From contig CATLLJ010000012.1 of the NCBI GenBank assembly GCA_950022495.1, positions 1 through 64,000 of the forward strand: 64,000 bases of DNA, written 5' to 3'. Position 1 is the first letter of the stretch; each line of letters begins with the position of its first letter. This document shows, one piece after another, positions 1-8,715 of the stretch. The notes beneath the pieces are model-generated. The model did not search any database and had not been told where the DNA came from. It was given only the letters and a program-made list of their open reading frames with translations. This DNA is from an uncultured bacterium (GTDB lineage: Bacteria > Cyanobacteriota > Vampirovibrionia > Gastranaerophilales > Gastranaerophilaceae). The position numbers and the translations under genes were made by a program.

Positions 1-137
1 TTTAAGTATTCTGGTGTATTTAGTTGTTTATTCGTGCCTTCTACATTATTTTGTTTCGGCACGGTTTAGTTTTTCTTTAGCTTTTTAGGGGGTATTTTTT
101 ACATTTCTAAATATTGTATATCTTTGTGGATATTTCT

Positions 138-166
138 AGTATAACATTGTTTTATTAATTTTGCAA
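138..166 (-). promoter_or_regulatory. Putative sigma-70 promoter reading out of the left window edge
   Basis: On the minus strand TTGCAA (161-166) and TATACT (138-143) are separated by exactly 17 bases. Transcription would start near 131 and run left out of the window. The predicted leader holds a CGTGCC/GGCACG hairpin (33-38 with 58-63) and no open frame, so the gene served lies outside. It lies just beyond the stop codon of the ABC permease, so whatever follows on the minus strand may have its own promoter. Nothing else is visible in bases 1-181. Confidence 0.4.
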
Positions 167-181
167 GGGTTTTGGTGAATA

Positions 182-1063
182 TCAGTTTTCATTATACACT
201 AATTTCTTTCTGAAACGCCACTGAATTAAGGTCAAAACAAGGATTATTACAAATAGTACATAAGCAATTGCACTCGCTTTACCTATGTGAAAATATTCAA
301 AAGCATTCTTATATATTGCATAAACAAGAACATTTGTACTATCGAACGGTCCGCCTTGTGTCATTAAATAAATCAAGTCAAATACTTGAAATGAGCTTAT
401 TGCAGTTATTATGACTACAAAAAATATTGTTGGAGATAATAGTGGAATTGTTACATTTTTGAATGTTTGGAATGCGTTTGCCCCGTCAATTTTAGCAGCT
501 TCAAACATACTTTGTGAGATTCCGGACATTGAGGACAGAAATATTATCATGTTATATCCAATAAGTTTCCATACTGATACAATAATAAGTGCTGACATTG
601 CATATTTTGAGTCATAAAGCCAATTAATATGGATTTGTAAAACTTGATTTAGCAGCCCGATGTTAGGGTCAAAAATCCACGCCCAAACAATTCCTACAAC
701 GACCATCGGGGTAATAAACGGTAAGAAATACGCAGTTTTATAAAATTCTGAGCCTCTTATTTTAGAATTCAAAATTGAAGCAAGAATTAGAGGAATGATA
801 ACCCCTAAAATTGAAGTTGATAGTGCAAAAAACACAGTATTTGTTAAAACTTTATAAAATAAATCAGAATTGAAGAGTTGAATATAATTTTCAAGCCCGA
901 CAAATTCTACAGGATTTAGCAAATCCCATTTTGTAAAACTAAGTCCAAATGAACACAGCATTGGAATAATTATAAAAATAAAGGTTCCTAATATTGCTGG
1001 CAGGATAAATATCCATGCAGCATAGTTTTGATTATTTATAAATTTTGCAAACAACTTTTTCAT
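182..1063 (-). CDS. Sugar ABC transporter permease (MalF/UgpA type)
   Basis: Inner-membrane permease subunit of a binding-protein-dependent sugar importer. At 293 residues with about six hydrophobic segments it has the family's usual size. The cytoplasmic EAA loop that contacts the ATPase is clear at residues 188-210 (EAAKIDGANAFQTF then IPLL). The N-terminus ends in a first membrane helix around residues 17-39. The ATG at 1063 is only 42 bases from the divergent phosphohexomutase start, so the two genes share a short promoter region. No solute-binding protein, second permease or ATPase gene is in view; they may lie to the left or elsewhere. The substrate cannot be told from sequence, though glycerol-phosphate or oligosaccharide is usual for this subfamily. 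Confidence 0.88.
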   Translation of the reverse strand: MKKLFAKFINNQNYAAWIFILPAILGTFIFIIIPMLCSFGLSFTKWDLLNPVEFVGLENYIQLFNSDLFYKVLTNTVFFALSTSILGVIIPLILASILNSKIRGSEFYKTAYFLPFITPMVVVGIVWAWIFDPNIGLLNQVLQIHINWLYDSKYAMSALIIVSVWKLIGYNMIIFLSSMSGISQSMFEAAKIDGANAFQTFKNVTIPLLSPTIFFVVIITAISSFQVFDLIYLMTQGGPFDSTNVLVYAIYKNAFEYFHIGKASAIAYVLFVIILVLTLIQWRFRKKLVYNEN

Positions 1064-1105
1064 GATATGATTTTATTATATTCTAAAGATTGGGAGATGT
1101 GAATT

Positions 1106-2536
1106 ATGCAAAAATATGAACACGCATTTGGTAAAAATGATATAAGAGGAATTTATAACGACGATATTACTGAAGAGTTGTATTATAACATTGGTTTCGG
1201 ATATATTGCATGGCTTGAAAAGCATACTGGAAAAATGCCTGTAGATTTACGAATAAGTGTTTGTATGGATGCAAGATTGCATTCACCATCTTTAAAAACA
1301 GCGTTAATTAAAGGTTTAGTCGATGCAGGTGTTACATATATTGAAGATTTAGGTTTGGCTCCTACGCCTATCGGTTACTATTCCGAGATTGCTCATAATT
1401 TAGACGGGGCAATGATTATTACTGCTAGTCATAACCCGAGTGAGTACAATGGTTTAAAAATGACTTACAACAGACAAACCTTAAACGAAGTTCAGATTAA
1501 AGAAGTAAAAGCACTTACTTTTGATAATTGGAAGAATTTGCCGGATGATATTTCTGTTCAAGATTACAGCAAGTCAATTTTGGCTGAATACATTGCGGAA
1601 ATGAAAGAGAAATTCGGCGAGATCGGTAAAGGCATAAAAGTTGTTGTTGACAGTGCAAATGCAACAGGCGGCATTGTTGGTCCTCAATTATATAGAGAAC
1701 TTGGCTGTGATGTTATTGAATTATTCTCTGAGCCTGATGGAAGATTTCCGAACCATCACCCTAACCCAAGTGTTTTATCAACATTAGAAACCCTTTCTAA
1801 AACTGTCATTGAAAATAAAGCAGATGTTGGTATTGCTTTTGACGGCGATAGCGACAGAATCGGGGTTGTAGATTCTAAGGGAAAACCTTTGACCGGTGAT
1901 AAGCTTTTACTTATTTATGCAATGGATATAATTGAACTGAATCCAACTGTAGTTTCTGAGGTTAAATGTTCACAGGTATTGTATGATACTATAAACAACG
2001 CCGGCGGCAATGCTGTTATGTGCAAAACCGGTCACGGATATATCAAAGATAAAATGAAGGAAACAAATGCTATTCTTGGCGGTGAAATGAGCGGTCATAC
2101 TTTCTTTAAAGACAGATATTACGGCTTTGATGATGCTGTATATGCAGGTTGCCGCATAATTGAAATCATAGCTAAAAATAAAAAATGTAACCCTGAATTT
2201 AAGTTAGAAGATATCTTAGAACCATTTAATAAAGTATTTACAAGTGACGAAGTACGTTTTCCATGTCCAAATCACTTAAAAAAAGAAGTGCTTGAAGCAA
2301 TGAAATCTGAAGTAAATAATAATCCTGATATGTTTGGTTCTGAGATAATAGAAATTGTTACTTTAGATGGTATGAGAATCGTTTTTAACGGTGGATTTGC
2401 ATTAATTAGGCAAAGTAATACCGAACCTGTATTTACTCTTCGTTTTGAGGCAAATAACGAGGCTGAGTGCGAAAGATTTAAATGTACAATGACAAATTGT
2501 CTTGAAAAATTAGTAACAGTAAAGAATAACGCATAA
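1106..2536 (+). CDS. Phosphomannomutase/phosphoglucomutase (alpha-D-phosphohexomutase)
   Basis: Cytosolic enzyme that interconverts hexose 1- and 6-phosphates for nucleotide-sugar and polysaccharide synthesis. All four family signatures are present in order: the phosphoserine loop TASHNPSEYNG (about residue 108), the metal loop DGDSDRIG (about 246), the sugar-binding GEMSGHTFF (about 330), and the C-terminal phosphate loop RQSNTEP (about 436). The 476-residue length fits bacterial PMM/PGM (ManB/AlgC group). A GGGAG ribosome site precedes the ATG. The tatD start is two bases past its stop, so the two are co-transcribed. Whether mannose or glucose phosphate is preferred cannot be decided. Confidence 0.9.
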   Translation: MQKYEHAFGKNDIRGIYNDDITEELYYNIGFGYIAWLEKHTGKMPVDLRISVCMDARLHSPSLKTALIKGLVDAGVTYIEDLGLAPTPIGYYSEIAHNLDGAMIITASHNPSEYNGLKMTYNRQTLNEVQIKEVKALTFDNWKNLPDDISVQDYSKSILAEYIAEMKEKFGEIGKGIKVVVDSANATGGIVGPQLYRELGCDVIELFSEPDGRFPNHHPNPSVLSTLETLSKTVIENKADVGIAFDGDSDRIGVVDSKGKPLTGDKLLLIYAMDIIELNPTVVSEVKCSQVLYDTINNAGGNAVMCKTGHGYIKDKMKETNAILGGEMSGHTFFKDRYYGFDDAVYAGCRIIEIIAKNKKCNPEFKLEDILEPFNKVFTSDEVRFPCPNHLKKEVLEAMKSEVNNNPDMFGSEIIEIVTLDGMRIVFNGGFALIRQSNTEPVFTLRFEANNEAECERFKCTMTNCLEKLVTVKNNA

Positions 2537-2538
2537 AT

Positions 2539-3318
2539 ATGAACAATCCATATATAATAAACACACATTCTCATGTAAATATGTTGAAGGATACAAATAT
2601 TGATTCTGCAATCAAAAATGCCCAAAATAGCAGAATAATCACCATTGTCCCTTCATCAACTGCACAAGATATTTTTGAGGTAGATAGTTTTATTCAAAAA
2701 TATAATGATTTATATGGATATGTCGGAGTTTTTCCGGAAGAGGCAAAAACTTTTACTGATAAAACTCTTAATGATATGGAATCTATTATTCGCAGCAATC
2801 ACAAAATTATTGGAATCGGTGAAATTGGTCTGGATTATTACTGGGACAAATCATTTATTGAATTACAAAAAGAAATTTTTATTAAGCAGATTCAATTTGC
2901 AAACCAGATGAATTTGCCTTTAAATATTCACTGCAGAGATGCTCATTTTGACACACTGGATATTCTTAAAAAATACAATAAAAATTCAACAGCAATACTG
3001 CATTGTTTTTCCGGCAGTCTTGATTTTGCAAAAGAATGCATTAAAGAAGGAATATATATTGCACTCGGAGGTGTTGTGACTTTTAAAAATGCAAAAAAAG
3101 CAAAAGAAGTTGCTCAAAATATTCCAATCGAATATTTACTTCTTGAAACCGATGATCCTTATTTAACCCCTGTTCCATACAGAGGAACGGAAAATCAGCC
3201 TGCGTATGTATCGTATGTTGCACAAGAAATCGCGAATTTACGGAACACAACAATTGATTTTATTGCAGCCGAAACCACAAAGAATGCGTTAAAAATATTT
3301 CCAAAACTATCTTGTTAA
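2539..3318 (+). CDS. tatD: TatD-family metal-dependent hydrolase (DNase/3' exonuclease)
   Basis: TIM-barrel nuclease of the amidohydrolase superfamily, implicated in DNA repair and 3'-end trimming. Metal ligands are visible in order: the N-terminal HSH (residues 8-10), GEIGLDYYW with the bridging Glu, NIHCRDA, LHCFSG, and LLETDDPYLTP near the C-terminus. The 259-residue length is standard. It follows the hexomutase by two bases and converges on a minus-strand gene, overlapping its end by 12 bases. Family members include TatD, YcfH and YjjV types; this short stand-alone form is closest to the YcfH/TatD core, so the symbol is a family label. Confidence 0.88.
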   Translation: MNNPYIINTHSHVNMLKDTNIDSAIKNAQNSRIITIVPSSTAQDIFEVDSFIQKYNDLYGYVGVFPEEAKTFTDKTLNDMESIIRSNHKIIGIGEIGLDYYWDKSFIELQKEIFIKQIQFANQMNLPLNIHCRDAHFDTLDILKKYNKNSTAILHCFSGSLDFAKECIKEGIYIALGGVVTFKNAKKAKEVAQNIPIEYLLLETDDPYLTPVPYRGTENQPAYVSYVAQEIANLRNTTIDFIAAETTKNALKIFPKLSC

Positions 3319-3732
3319 AACATTTTCAGGCTTTTTTGATAAATTTAATTCTATATATTTATAGATATTCAATATAATTCCGGGTTGGAAGAAATAATTG
3401 TTATCCGCAGGAGTTATTTTCAGCATTGCTTGATTTGTGTTAACATTCAGCACTGTAGCCAGAAATTGCTTATTTACAGCAGTAAACAGAACATATCCTG
3501 ATTTCGATTGAACTTCATCAATGGTGAATCTATTAGCGTTTATTGCGGCAATTGTTAGATAAAACAATGAAACATTGTCTGTATTAAAAACTTTGGTACA
3601 ATTTTCATATTTTACATTTTGAGCTGTAATCAGAGTGCTCAAATTCAACTGGTCATCTGCAGCATAAGATGATACAACAGAAGATGTCAAAAGTAATGTA
3701 AATACAATTAAAAGTTTTATAATTCTTTCCAT
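3307..3732 (-). CDS. Small exported protein of unknown function
   Basis: A 141-residue protein with a clear Sec signal peptide: a basic start, a hydrophobic core over residues 5-18, and a likely cut after SSYA (about residue 24). The mature part is about 115 residues, mixed polar, with no domain I recognise. Its start lies 16 bases inside the 3' end of polA, so it is probably translationally coupled to polA. It converges with tatD at the other end. The tight overlap with a replication gene need not mean a shared function. Expected location is periplasmic or membrane-associated. Confidence 0.7.
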   Translation of the reverse strand: MERIIKLLIVFTLLLTSSVVSSYAADDQLNLSTLITAQNVKYENCTKVFNTDNVSLFYLTIAAINANRFTIDEVQSKSGYVLFTAVNKQFLATVLNVNTNQAMLKITPADNNYFFQPGIILNIYKYIELNLSKKPENVLTR

Positions 3733-6569
3733 GATTCACCTATATTTATATCAACAACAAGCGGAACATCTAACGGCTGCCCGAGTTCCATTGCTTCTAC
3801 TACAAGTTTTTTAACCTGTTCAAGTTCTGACTTATCAACTTCAAGCACAAGTTCATCATGAACCTGCATTATCATTTTTGTTTTTAAATTATACTCTTTT
3901 AATTTAGCAGCAAAATCAATCATTGCAAGCTTCATAAGATCAGATGCAGTACCTTGAATAGGATGGTTAATTGCTGCTCGTTTTGCAAATTCTCTAACCA
4001 TGGAATTTGAACTGTTTATTTCATTCAATAAATATCTTTTACGACCGAATATAGTTTCAACATAGCCTTTTTCTTCAACTTTGAGCATTTCATCCTGCAT
4101 ATAAGCTCTAATGCCAGGATAAGTCAAAAAGTATTTATCAATAAACATTTCAGACTCCTGAGGAGTAATTTTTAGAGCCTTAGCCAAACCGTATTTACTT
4201 TGTCCATAGACAATACCAAAATTTACTGCCTTTGATTTATAACGCATTTCTTTGGTAACCTCAGATGGTGCAACTTCAAATACTTTAGAAGCCGTTAATG
4301 TATGTACATCAATTCCGGAATTAAAAGCATCAATAAGGTTTTTATCCTGAGAAACATGGGCTAACACCCTGAGTTCAATTTGTGAATAATCAGCCGACAA
4401 AATTAAGCTGTTATTTTTATTTTCGGGAACAAAAGCCTGACGAATTTTATTACCTTCTTCAGAACGAGTTGGAATATTTTGCAAATTTGGATTTGAAGAA
4501 GATAATCTGCCTGTAACCGTAACAGCTTGATTGTAAGTACTATGAATTCTATTATCACGAGAATCAATCAATGCAGGCAAGGAATCAGTATAAGTTGATT
4601 TTAGTTTAGCAAACTTTCGATATTCCAGCAAAAGTCTTGCAATTTCATAATCTTCTGCTAATGCAGTCAGAACTTCTGCACTGGTTGAATTTTTAGATTT
4701 CCCGCGTTTTTTGCGTGATTTAAGCTGCAATTTGTCAAATAAAATATATCCGACCTGTTTAGGAGAGTTTATATTAAAACCTTCGTCAGCCAGCTCAAAT
4801 ATTCTGGATTCAAGTTTTGATAATTTTTTATCAAAAAGTGTTGTTAAAGTTTTTAAATATTCAACATCAACAGTTACACCGTTAAATTCCATATTCGCAA
4901 GAACATGAGCCAGAGGAATTTCTATTGTTTCAAATATATTGTGTTCTTTTTCATCCAGATTTGAATTCCAGAATGCACTAAGTTTGAATAAGCTTGCAAT
5001 TACATCTCCTGTGTAATTTTTTACTGTATCTAAATCAAGATTATTAAATTTCATTTTTTTATTATCTGAAATAACAGTAGGCAGTACATGCTCAATACGT
5101 TCCATACATTGAATATCAAAATCAGCATTGGCATTAGAATCTTTTATATAACTTGCCAGCAAGGTATCAAAAATTACGCCTTGAATCTCAATACCAATTA
5201 GTTTTAAAACATTATATTCACTTTTAATATCGTGTGTTATTTTTTTTACGGAAGGGTTTTCAAATACAGTTTTCAATTTATCCTTCACAAACTCAATATT
5301 TAATTGATTTTCAATATTGTGAGAAATCGGGATATAATATGTCTGAGCCGGCAAATTATCATTTGTAACCTGAAATGAGTTGTTGTATTCATATCCGGAA
5401 TTAACACCCAATGCAATACCGTAAATTGATGAATTCACAGCATTCTTAACATCTGCAAAAACCTTTAATGCGATAACAGAAGCTTTTGACAAGTTATCAA
5501 TCATATTCTCAAAATCAGTAGTATCGGTAATTAGAGTTGTGTTAAAGTGCAATTCTGACTTATTAACTTCTGTTTGAACTGCCTGAGCAAACAATCCAAG
5601 CTGACCGTTTGAAGCTGTAATATTTAATTCCGGCAACAAGTTTGTTTGTTGTGTCAATTCTGATTTATTCTTATCAAATGATTTTAGTATAAATTCAATA
5701 TTTTTCAAAAAGCTGTAAAATTGCATTTTTCGCAAGAATTCAGTAACATTAGCAATATCAGGTAAATCAATATTGGTTTTATCAAAATCAAAAGGCACAT
5801 CAACATCACAAACGATAGTTGCAAGATATTTACTAAGTTCAGCCTGTTCAACACCATTTTTAATCTTTTCACGTATAGCATTTCCAGAAATTTTATCAGC
5901 ATTACCAAGAACATTATCAACCGTTTTAAATTCATCAAGAAGCTTTACTGCTATTTTTTCGCCTATTCCTTTTATACCCGGAATATTATCAGACGTATCT
6001 CCCCTCAATGCTTTATAGTCAATAACTTGATCAGGATAAACACCTAACTTTTGATAAACTCTATCCCAATCATACTCCAGAAGTTCACCCTTTGAAGGTA
6101 TAATAACCTTAATACATCCGTTTTTTTGTATTAATTGGAATGAATCTTGATCACCTGTAAGAATTAAAACCTTATGACCCAATTCACAGGCACGTTTTGA
6201 AATTGTCCCAATAACATCATCTGCTTCAAAGCCTTCTTTTGTATAAATAGGTATATTAAAAGCCTTTAATCCTTCATATATAAGCCCCATTTGAATACGC
6301 ATTGGATCCGGCATTGCTACTCTATTAGCCTTATATTCTTCGTATTTTTCAGTCCTGAATGTATGATGAGAAACATCAAAGGCAACGCCAATCGCATCAG
6401 GTGATAAATTATCGTTTTTTAACAAGTCAAAAATCGCTTTAAAAAAGCCATATACAGCCCAGGTAGGTGTTCCATCCTTTGTTTGCATATTTGTACGTTC
6501 TAAAGCATAATACTGACGAAATGCTAATGCATGACCATCAATTAAAATTAAAGTTTTTGACTCTCCCAC
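3717..6569 (-). CDS. polA: DNA polymerase I
   Basis: Repair and lagging-strand polymerase, 950 residues. The N-terminal 5' nuclease domain spans about residues 1-290 (LIDGHALAFR, EADDVIGT, TGDQDSFQL). The middle 3'-5' exonuclease-like domain has lost the usual acidic residues: LKVFADV stands where FDTET-type motif I should be, and the motif III YxxxD is not kept, so proofreading is probably absent as in Taq and Bacillus Pol I. The polymerase domain is intact: motif A DYSQIELRVLAH, an O-helix with R, K and F in MRYKSKAVNFGIVYG, and motif C QVHDELVLEV. The start is GTG with GGGAG seven bases upstream. A small exported gene overlaps its end. Confidence 0.97.
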   Translation of the reverse strand: MGESKTLILIDGHALAFRQYYALERTNMQTKDGTPTWAVYGFFKAIFDLLKNDNLSPDAIGVAFDVSHHTFRTEKYEEYKANRVAMPDPMRIQMGLIYEGLKAFNIPIYTKEGFEADDVIGTISKRACELGHKVLILTGDQDSFQLIQKNGCIKVIIPSKGELLEYDWDRVYQKLGVYPDQVIDYKALRGDTSDNIPGIKGIGEKIAVKLLDEFKTVDNVLGNADKISGNAIREKIKNGVEQAELSKYLATIVCDVDVPFDFDKTNIDLPDIANVTEFLRKMQFYSFLKNIEFILKSFDKNKSELTQQTNLLPELNITASNGQLGLFAQAVQTEVNKSELHFNTTLITDTTDFENMIDNLSKASVIALKVFADVKNAVNSSIYGIALGVNSGYEYNNSFQVTNDNLPAQTYYIPISHNIENQLNIEFVKDKLKTVFENPSVKKITHDIKSEYNVLKLIGIEIQGVIFDTLLASYIKDSNANADFDIQCMERIEHVLPTVISDNKKMKFNNLDLDTVKNYTGDVIASLFKLSAFWNSNLDEKEHNIFETIEIPLAHVLANMEFNGVTVDVEYLKTLTTLFDKKLSKLESRIFELADEGFNINSPKQVGYILFDKLQLKSRKKRGKSKNSTSAEVLTALAEDYEIARLLLEYRKFAKLKSTYTDSLPALIDSRDNRIHSTYNQAVTVTGRLSSSNPNLQNIPTRSEEGNKIRQAFVPENKNNSLILSADYSQIELRVLAHVSQDKNLIDAFNSGIDVHTLTASKVFEVAPSEVTKEMRYKSKAVNFGIVYGQSKYGLAKALKITPQESEMFIDKYFLTYPGIRAYMQDEMLKVEEKGYVETIFGRKRYLLNEINSSNSMVREFAKRAAINHPIQGTASDLMKLAMIDFAAKLKEYNLKTKMIMQVHDELVLEVDKSELEQVKKLVVEAMELGQPLDVPLVVDINIGESWKEL

Positions 6570-6608
6570 AACAATTCTCCCTTTTATTAAATTTTCGCAT
6601 AAAAAAGA

Positions 6609-6654
6609 TAGTTTGGCAAACTAAAAGGAGCTCCTCATTTAGAAAAGCTCCCTT
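6609..6654 (-). terminator. Tandem hairpin terminators after clpX
   Basis: Read on the minus strand, an AAGG(G)AGCT/AGCTCCTT stem (6646-6654 with 6625-6632) is followed by TTTTAG. A second dyad, TAGTTTG/CAAACTA (6609-6623), follows and runs into TCTTTTTTAT. Together they would end the tig-clpP-clpX transcript before polA. The second dyad could alternatively be an operator, since it sits about 40 bases before the polA start codon. Confidence 0.6.
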
Positions 6655-6671
6655 ACGAATAATATAACTTA

Positions 6672-7982
6672 TTATGCTGAAATTTCACTGGATGAAGTTT
6701 CTTTTGTAGGTAATTTTACAACTTCAGCATTTTTTCGATTTTTAACCATATCTGCAGTTACAACAAATTTATCAAGATTTTCTTTTGTTGGAACATCATA
6801 CATTACATCTAACATAATTTCTTCAACAATAGAACGCAATGCACGGGCACCGGTTTTACGACGGATTGCTTCTTTAGAAATTAAATCTACAGCTTCCGGT
6901 TCAAATTCTAAATCAACACCATCCATTTTTAAAAGTGCTTGATATTGTTTTAGTACTGCATTTTTAGGTTCAGTCAAAATCATTTTTAATGTTTTTTCAT
7001 TCAATTGATCAAGAACCGCATAAACAGGTACACGACCGATAAATTCAGGAATTAAACCGAATTTCATCAAATCTTCAGGCTGTAATTTTTTCAACATTTT
7101 AACTGCATTAGCTTCTTTTTCAGCCTGAGACATTGCTGCTTTAGCACCAAAACCTACAGAGTTGCCTTCGCCTGCTCTTGCATCAATAATTTTTTCTAAA
7201 CCAACAAATGCACCGCCGACAATAAATAAAATATTGCTTGTATCAATTTCAATAAATTCTTGATGAGGATGTTTTCTACCGCCTTGTGGAGGAACATGAG
7301 CAACAGTACCTTCAATCATTTTCAAAAGTGCCTGTTGTACACCTTCACCAGATACATCTCTTGTTATAGATGTATTTTCAGATTTTCTTGAAATTTTATC
7401 TATTTCATCAATATAAATAATACCGCGTTCAGCTTTAGATGAATCAAATTCAGCATTCTGATATAAACGAAGTAAAATATTTTCAACGTCATCACCAACA
7501 TAACCGGCTTCAGTTAAAGTTGTAGCATCTGCAACTGCAAAAGGTACATCTAACATTTTTGCTAAAGTTTGAGCCAGCAATGTTTTACCTGAACCTGTAG
7601 GACCAACAAGAAGAATGTTAGATTTTTGAATTTCTACAGTTTCTTTAGTATTTTTATTGTGTTTTAAACGTTTATAATGGTTGTAAACAGCAACAGATAA
7701 TACTTTTTTAGCATCATCCTGACCTACAATATATTGATCCAAATATTCTTTAATTTCATGTGGTTTTGGAATGGCTTTTTCTCCTTTTTCTGAATTTTCA
7801 GAATCAATAGCGGCTCCATCCTTATCCTTTGCTTCAAAAAATTCTTCATCAAGAATTTCGTTACAAAGTTCAACACATTCATCGCAGATATAAACTTCAG
7901 GGCCGGCAATAAGTTTTTTTACCTGATCTTGAGTCTTACCGCAAAAAGAACATTTTAATTTATCGTCATCGTGTTTTGGCAT
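6672..7982 (-). CDS. clpX: ClpXP protease ATPase subunit ClpX
   Basis: AAA+ unfoldase that recognises, unfolds and threads substrates into ClpP. The 436 residues carry the N-terminal zinc-binding domain (C11, C14, C33, C36), Walker A GPTGSGKT, the pore loop GYVG, Walker [11 protein letters not shown], and the sensor-2 region [12 protein letters not shown]. The ClpP-docking IGF-type loop is represented by [11 protein letters not shown], with the tripeptide LIP or IGR; the exact contact is uncertain. It is the last gene of the minus-strand order tig-clpP-clpX. About 100 bases containing a REP-like repeat separate it from clpP. Confidence 0.97.
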   Translation of the reverse strand: MPKHDDDKLKCSFCGKTQDQVKKLIAGPEVYICDECVELCNEILDEEFFEAKDKDGAAIDSENSEKGEKAIPKPHEIKEYLDQYIVGQDDAKKVLSVAVYNHYKRLKHNKNTKETVEIQKSNILLVGPTGSGKTLLAQTLAKMLDVPFAVADATTLTEAGYVGDDVENILLRLYQNAEFDSSKAERGIIYIDEIDKISRKSENTSITRDVSGEGVQQALLKMIEGTVAHVPPQGGRKHPHQEFIEIDTSNILFIVGGAFVGLEKIIDARAGEGNSVGFGAKAAMSQAEKEANAVKMLKKLQPEDLMKFGLIPEFIGRVPVYAVLDQLNEKTLKMILTEPKNAVLKQYQALLKMDGVDLEFEPEAVDLISKEAIRRKTGARALRSIVEEIMLDVMYDVPTKENLDKFVVTADMVKNRKNAEVVKLPTKETSSSEISA

Positions 7983-8001
7983 TTTATCACCATAGTTGTT
8001 A

Positions 8002-8073
8002 GAGATTCTCCGGCTTAATTAAAGTCATTCTGAGCCATAGCGAAGAATCTCATATATGCTGCCTCAGAATGAC
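8002..8073. repeat. REP-like interleaved inverted repeat between clpP and clpX
   Basis: Two overlapping hairpins are possible. GTCATTCTGAG (8024-8034) pairs perfectly with CTCAGAATGAC (8063-8073). GAGATTCT (8002-8009) pairs with AGAATCTC (8044-8051). The arms are staggered, so both cannot form as simple nested stems. The core GTCATTCTGAG-n-GCGAAGAATCTC resembles a palindromic intergenic repeat that I recall from many unrelated bacterial genomes. It starts nine bases after the clpP stop and may stabilise or partly terminate clpP mRNA. Confidence 0.6.
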
Positions 8074-8081
8074 TGTTTTAA

Positions 8082-8672
8082 TTACTTAATAATATCTCTT
8101 GAGATAACTTTATCAATCATACCGTATTCAAGAGCTTCTTGAGGTGTCATGATATAGTCTCTATCTGTATCTTTTTCAATCTTTTTAATAGATTGACCGG
8201 TATTTGATGCAAGGATTTCATTAAGAGATTTTTTAATTCTAATGATTTCAGCTGCTTGAATTTCGATATCAGTAGCCTGACCTTGAGCACCGCCTAAAGG
8301 TTGGTGAATTAAAACTCTTGAATGAGGAAGAGCCATTCTTTTGCCTTTAGTACCAGAAGATAAAAGGAATGCACCCATAGAAGCAGCCTGTCCTAAACAA
8401 ATTGTAGAAACATCTGCTCTAATATGCTGCATAGTATCATAAATTGCGAAACCCGCAGTTACACTGCCGCCTGGGCTGTTAATGTATAACATAATATCTT
8501 TTTCAGGATTTTCACTATCTAGTAATAACAATTGTGCAACAACTAAATTTGCAACCATATCATCAATAGCAGTTCCTAAAAAGATAATTCTTTCTCTTAA
8601 TAATCTTGAGAAAATGTCGAATGATCTTTCACCGCGACTTGATTGTTCTACAACTACAGGTACAAAACTCAT
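8082..8672 (-). CDS. clpP: ATP-dependent Clp protease proteolytic subunit
   Basis: Serine peptidase that forms the double-heptamer chamber used by ClpX (and ClpA/C). At 196 residues with little N-terminal extension, it shows the full triad: Ser98 in GQAASMGA, His123 in VLIHQP, Asp172 in TDRDYIMT. The oxyanion-hole glycines are in [10 protein letters not shown]. It sits 43 bases downstream of tig with no terminator between, so tig-clpP are co-transcribed. Downstream, a REP-like hairpin separates it from clpX and may tune the ClpP:ClpX ratio. Confidence 0.97.
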   Translation of the reverse strand: MSFVPVVVEQSSRGERSFDIFSRLLRERIIFLGTAIDDMVANLVVAQLLLLDSENPEKDIMLYINSPGGSVTAGFAIYDTMQHIRADVSTICLGQAASMGAFLLSSGTKGKRMALPHSRVLIHQPLGGAQGQATDIEIQAAEIIRIKKSLNEILASNTGQSIKKIEKDTDRDYIMTPQEALEYGMIDKVISRDIIK

Positions 8673-8715
8673 GATTTAATTCCCTTTCTTATTTTAATAT
8701 TATACTTATAATTTG

